Below, piece after piece: positions 59,003 to 64,000 of a stretch of DNA of 64,000 nt. Within the stretch, counting starts at the first letter, position 1; the number at the start of each line of letters is the position of its first letter. Below the pieces are notes generated by a model, which ran no database searches, was not told the DNA's origin, and saw only the letters and a program-made list of their open reading frames with translations. The stretch is from Bacteroidia bacterium (lineage in GTDB: Bacteria > Bacteroidota > Bacteroidia > J057), in assembly GCA_030430575.1 (NCBI GenBank), contig JAUIKF010000040.1:1-64000 (forward strand). The letters are read 5' to 3'. The translations under genes and the position numbers were made by a program.

Positions 59003-60574
59003 ATGAAACGCTCCATTTTTTTCAATGTACTATTCATGCTCACTTTTTTTGCCCTTAATGCTCAAGATGTATTAATCGAAAAATATATCACGCTGGCTGA
59101 TTTTTCGGTTACTGGTTTTAAGGACATTAAGGAAGCCAAACAAAGAACCCTTATTAATTTACCCTTTTACTTATCTGGCCTGTCGGTTCAGTTTTCAGAA
59201 TCTTCAGTACCAGCGGAAATGAGGCTTCAGGCTACATATGATCCCAATAAGAAGAGTTCAGCGTTTTCTTCGATTGGTAAATTGTATGGGAATAGCAAAC
59301 CCGTGACCGAAAGTATGCTATTGAGTTATACCCAAAAAGACGCGCTGAAAAAGGCCTTGGGCGAGCATTATAAGACGCCTTATACCCTAAAAAGTAGCAC
59401 CGATCGGCAAGATTTCATGGGCAAAGCCACCTTTATTACCATAAAAGTGTTAATCGCCCAAACCGATATAGCAGCATGGGAAGCAGATGAACTCACGAAA
59501 TTTCAATTCCCGGTTATTGAAATCAAAGATAGTAGCCCCATAGGTGGCAAACCCACGCATTCCATCACCTTTTACCAACCTATGGAATACAAAGGCAAGA
59601 AGGACTATTATAGTCGATATGGATGGAAAGCCCATGCAAAAATTCCTGACGAACTCGTTACTTCGACTAGTCTTCGTTTGAAGGGTAATCCTAAAAGAAT
59701 GCTAAACTTCAAGGGAAGCGAAAGGCAATACCAAGGTTATACCTTGTTCACACCGAGCGGGTTAAGAGCCTCCTCATGGAGGTGGAGTTTTGATGAAACT
59801 TACATGGAGGATACCCTTTACTGGATTGATACGTTAGTCTATGTTCGATACGATGACGAGCAGCGCATAATAAGCGCAAAGAGTTGCTTTGAGGGGCTTG
59901 AGGCTGGCGAATCGCGAGATAATATGAACTTTACCGAATACCTCTGGGATGCCGAAGGTGAAATGTTGTCAAGAAAGCTAAAAAACGGCAAAGAGTTTAC
60001 ATTTAAGCTATCTTATGTCGATAAGGATCAATCACAGAATAATCAAGATTCATTTAACAATTTTTGGAATCAGGGAACCAACAAGAACGGGCTTATTCAA
60101 CGTGTGACCTACCAAAACAACACCAGTAGAGAATACGATTATGAGGGCGTTTTGAGGGTGGAAAAACGCCATATTTATCAGGAAGGAAAATCGAAAGATA
60201 CCACCAGATATGCGTACGACCATCGCGGGCGGCTTACCTCCGAAAGAAAAACGTTTTCTTATGGTCAATTCAGTGTATTAACCATCCAATATGATGATGA
60301 GAAAAAGACTCGATTGGAAAAATACACCAATTATTACCGTCAAAACCCTACAACTCCCACAAAAATTGAAAACAAATTGTTTAATCACTTGGGGGATCTC
60401 ACCGAATATTACCATGACTCAGGAGACCCTGCAAAGCGGAAACACATACGGTATGAGTATGAATATGACGCCCAATTAAACTGGACAAAAAGAACCGCTA
60501 TCAACATGTTAAAAGATTCTCCAAATAAGGGAGAAGTCATGGAAGTTCTTAGCCGGGCGTTTGAATACTATTAA
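59003..60574 (+). CDS. exported YD-repeat-like protein
   Basis: A ~523-aa protein started at the ATG at 59003, which opens the signal peptide (KRSIFFNVLFMLTFFALNAQ). Residues ~30-270 are beta-rich and not recognised. The C-terminal ~250 residues hold degenerate YD-type units: YDDEQRIISAKSCF, YDYEGVLRVEKRHIYQ, YAYDHRGRLTSERKTF and YEYDAQLNWTKR. These resemble the repeats of RHS/YD proteins but without core or toxin. It could be an outer-surface or periplasmic protein. No partner gene is obvious. Confidence 0.75.
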   Translation: MKRSIFFNVLFMLTFFALNAQDVLIEKYITLADFSVTGFKDIKEAKQRTLINLPFYLSGLSVQFSESSVPAEMRLQATYDPNKKSSAFSSIGKLYGNSKPVTESMLLSYTQKDALKKALGEHYKTPYTLKSSTDRQDFMGKATFITIKVLIAQTDIAAWEADELTKFQFPVIEIKDSSPIGGKPTHSITFYQPMEYKGKKDYYSRYGWKAHAKIPDELVTSTSLRLKGNPKRMLNFKGSERQYQGYTLFTPSGLRASSWRWSFDETYMEDTLYWIDTLVYVRYDDEQRIISAKSCFEGLEAGESRDNMNFTEYLWDAEGEMLSRKLKNGKEFTFKLSYVDKDQSQNNQDSFNNFWNQGTNKNGLIQRVTYQNNTSREYDYEGVLRVEKRHIYQEGKSKDTTRYAYDHRGRLTSERKTFSYGQFSVLTIQYDDEKKTRLEKYTNYYRQNPTTPTKIENKLFNHLGDLTEYYHDSGDPAKRKHIRYEYEYDAQLNWTKRTAINMLKDSPNKGEVMEVLSRAFEYY

Positions 60575-60628
60575 ACTGTAAAACTCAATAATTACAGCGT
60601 CAAGGTCTTTGTGATATTTTTTGAAACT

Positions 60629-61099
60629 TTAGTATCCTAGAACCCAATCTGACGTGGCAAGGAATTCTACTTGAACCAACTCATTGCGTTCGTCTGGGGC
60701 AAAAAAGGATAAATTAGCCCCTTTCATGAAGCCAATTTGAAAGTATTCATTTACTGGGGTGGTGTTGACTTCGCTCCCACCATTTGGAAGATTTACTTTA
60801 CAATCTTCGCCAGCTACTATTTTTCCCTTAAAATGAAACCACCCTCCGTAAAAATGTTTGCCATTTTCTAGCTGGCAGTAGTGACAAACTTCAGATTCCT
60901 TTTTGTAGTCTACGCCAAGTTCTGTCAATAATTTCTTTATCTCCACTGGATAAATATTTTCCCTGTTGGCTGAGAAATTCTTGCATGCATTGCATTGGCA
61001 GCTTTCTGGACTGCCCATTTCAACATTATCATAGACTTCTTTTGTCCTATGAATGTCAACTTCAAATCTCCATGATTTATAGGTGATTTCTTTTTTCAT
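60629..61099 (-). CDS. hypothetical cytoplasmic protein with Cys motifs
   Basis: A 156-aa protein without a signal peptide. CQCNACKNF (Cys-x-Cys-x2-Cys, ~34-42) and CHYCQLENGK (Cys-x2-Cys, ~72) could bind zinc. The rest is mixed alpha/beta with an aromatic cluster (FYGGWFHFKG). I do not recognise the family. It is AT-rich and sits beside another hypothetical on the same strand, 128 bp apart. Confidence 0.65.
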   Translation of the reverse strand: MKKEITYKSWRFEVDIHRTKEVYDNVEMGSPESCQCNACKNFSANRENIYPVEIKKLLTELGVDYKKESEVCHYCQLENGKHFYGGWFHFKGKIVAGEDCKVNLPNGGSEVNTTPVNEYFQIGFMKGANLSFFAPDERNELVQVEFLATSDWVLGY

Positions 61100-61226
61100 T
61101 TTTTGTTATTGACATGTAGGGATGGGTAGAGTGGTGAATAGAATGTATTTTACCCCTTATTTCTAGCCTCTATTTATTATCCGCTGTACACTTTGCCACC
61201 TATTATCTCATCATGCATTTAGGATT

Positions 61227-61889
61227 TTAGGAGAATTTTGCTTCTCTCGTTAGATTGCTTTTTTCGATATCCAAATCGAAGCTAAACAAGTCTGTAATTA
61301 CCTTTTCTATTTCATTTTTGTTGAACGTATTTGGGTCCCGTCTAGCATTCAAGTAATGATCTCTTGTCATTTTTTGAGCAAGTTCGCCGACAGTTTCTAA
61401 GGCAAATTCGTTTTCTGTTTTGTACGCCAGCCAATAACCGCCAATTGAGATTCCAATTCCTAGTAATCCCAATTGCCAATTTATGAAAAGGCATATTGTG
61501 GAGAAAAAAAGTAAAGCCATCAAAGCTGTCATTACAAAGTGAGAAGGTCTCAAGATGAATAATTTAAACCCCAAATACGCTTCCATTTCTCTTATGTGAG
61601 TTTTTCTAGAATCCGTAGGTAACAAGTCGGATAGTAAAGTATTTGTAGTTACGTCACTTCTTGGAATATTAAGGGTGGTAAGCAAAGCACTTCGTAATTT
61701 ATAGAATGCTTGTTGGGTAGTGCAATCATTTGAATGATCAAGCTTTATTTTCTTCTTTATATGGTCGCATAGCTCCCCAAAAGTGCTTATATACAAAAGC
61801 TCGTCTTGAGAAAATTTAATTTTAAAAGACTCTTCAATAATTGAAAGGAGATCAATAATGTCTTCAGGGTCAATATTTTTAAGCTTCAT
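61227..61889 (-). CDS. membrane protein with ACP-like N-terminal helical domain
   Basis: A 220-aa protein started at the ATG at 61889; an upstream TTG adds three residues. Residues ~1-50 (DIIDLLSIIEESFKIKFSQ, ISTFGELCDHIKKKI) have the spacing of acyl-carrier-protein helices II-IV but lack the phosphopantetheine Ser motif. A hydrophobic hairpin spans ~118-155 (MTALMALLFFSTICLFINW and GLLGIGISIGGYWLAY). The C-terminal ~60 residues are soluble and helical. Function unknown; a membrane anchor that binds an ACP partner is one possibility. Confidence 0.65.
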   Translation of the reverse strand: MKLKNIDPEDIIDLLSIIEESFKIKFSQDELLYISTFGELCDHIKKKIKLDHSNDCTTQQAFYKLRSALLTTLNIPRSDVTTNTLLSDLLPTDSRKTHIREMEAYLGFKLFILRPSHFVMTALMALLFFSTICLFINWQLGLLGIGISIGGYWLAYKTENEFALETVGELAQKMTRDHYLNARRDPNTFNKNEIEKVITDLFSFDLDIEKSNLTREAKFS

Positions 61890-62046
61890 ATTTTTCAAAT
61901 GTGATTATCCTATAAATTTACAACCGCCCTTGGCCAAAGGCAAAATAGCCATTGCACATAAGAAGATCCCAATCTGTCTCAGGCGATGCGGTTAGGGGTA
62001 TTATGACTCATTCGTGATCCGCCTTGTCAAAATTCCTGTTAAGAAA

Positions 62047-62079
62047 AATCCCTAATAGATTGAAAATCTATTAGGGATT
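62047..62079 (-). terminator. terminator of icd
   Basis: A perfect 15-bp stem (62047-62061 with 62065-62079) and a 3-nt loop GAA. Read on the minus strand, the stem runs into TTTCTT. It lies 64 bp past the icd stop. Confidence 0.85.
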
Positions 62080-62143
62080 CAGTATCAAATAAGGCCTGTG
62101 AAAAATGAGAAACTACGCCTTTATGAGTGTCTATTTATTCATC

Positions 62144-64000
<1,857 letters not shown>

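Overview
The window is chromosomal DNA from a member of the Bacteroidota, probably a free-living, polysaccharide-degrading Saprospiria-like (Lewinella/Haliscomenobacter-type) bacterium. The evidence is type IX secretion (T9SS) C-terminal sorting domains, PorV/PorQ-family and TonB-dependent outer-membrane proteins, Bacteroidota promoter motifs (TAnnTTTG), few Shine-Dalgarno sequences, and a monomeric isocitrate dehydrogenase. The order within the phylum is inference.

Layout. 0.2-7 kb: a small orphan gene, a giant exported YD/RHS-type protein without an RHS core or toxin tip, a decayed acyltransferase remnant and an M48 lipoprotein protease. 7-9.3 kb: a small ORF, REP-like palindromes and a TPR-like protein. 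9.5-18.5 kb: a co-oriented triad of TonB-dependent receptor, 1342-aa T9SS cargo and PorV/PorQ-family protein. 18.5-24 kb: greA, a HIT protein, a second TonB-dependent receptor and a T9SS-exported alpha/beta-hydrolase that has lost its nucleophile. 24-28 kb: a GH113-like enzyme and an (alpha/alpha)6-barrel lipoprotein glycosidase. 28-30 kb: an RloA/RloB (AbiL-like) phage-defence pair. 30-39 kb: mostly housekeeping genes (PTPS, folE, pepE, gcvH, an ECF sigma factor, an MscS channel) mixed with small and membrane proteins. 39-53 kb: a carbohydrate-active region with three beta-lactamase-fold serine hydrolases, an AraC regulator, GH10 xylanase, a GH9-CE4 fusion, a DUF5009-type membrane acyltransferase and a seven-repeat propeller lipoprotein. 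53-64 kb: an aldo/keto reductase, an RluA-type pseudouridine synthase, a divergent HxlR/SnoaL pair with a readable operator, a metzincin without a signal peptide, a YD-like exported protein, two hypothetical proteins and a truncated icd at the right edge.

How it fits together. The two TonB receptors, the T9SS cargo proteins and the GH9/GH10/GH113/CE4 enzymes describe surface digestion of hemicellulose (xylan, mannan, mixed glucans) and uptake of the products, with the AraC protein as a candidate local regulator. PTPS and FolE form the start of a tetrahydrobiopterin-like pterin route.

The least explained signals are non-coding. Two inverted copies of a ~135-bp multi-stem element (34.83-34.96 kb and 39.21-39.35 kb) have compensatory base changes in matching stems. 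A 22-nt AT-rich motif recurs 3-11 nt upstream of start codons. No rRNA, tRNA, CRISPR array or intact insertion sequence was seen.
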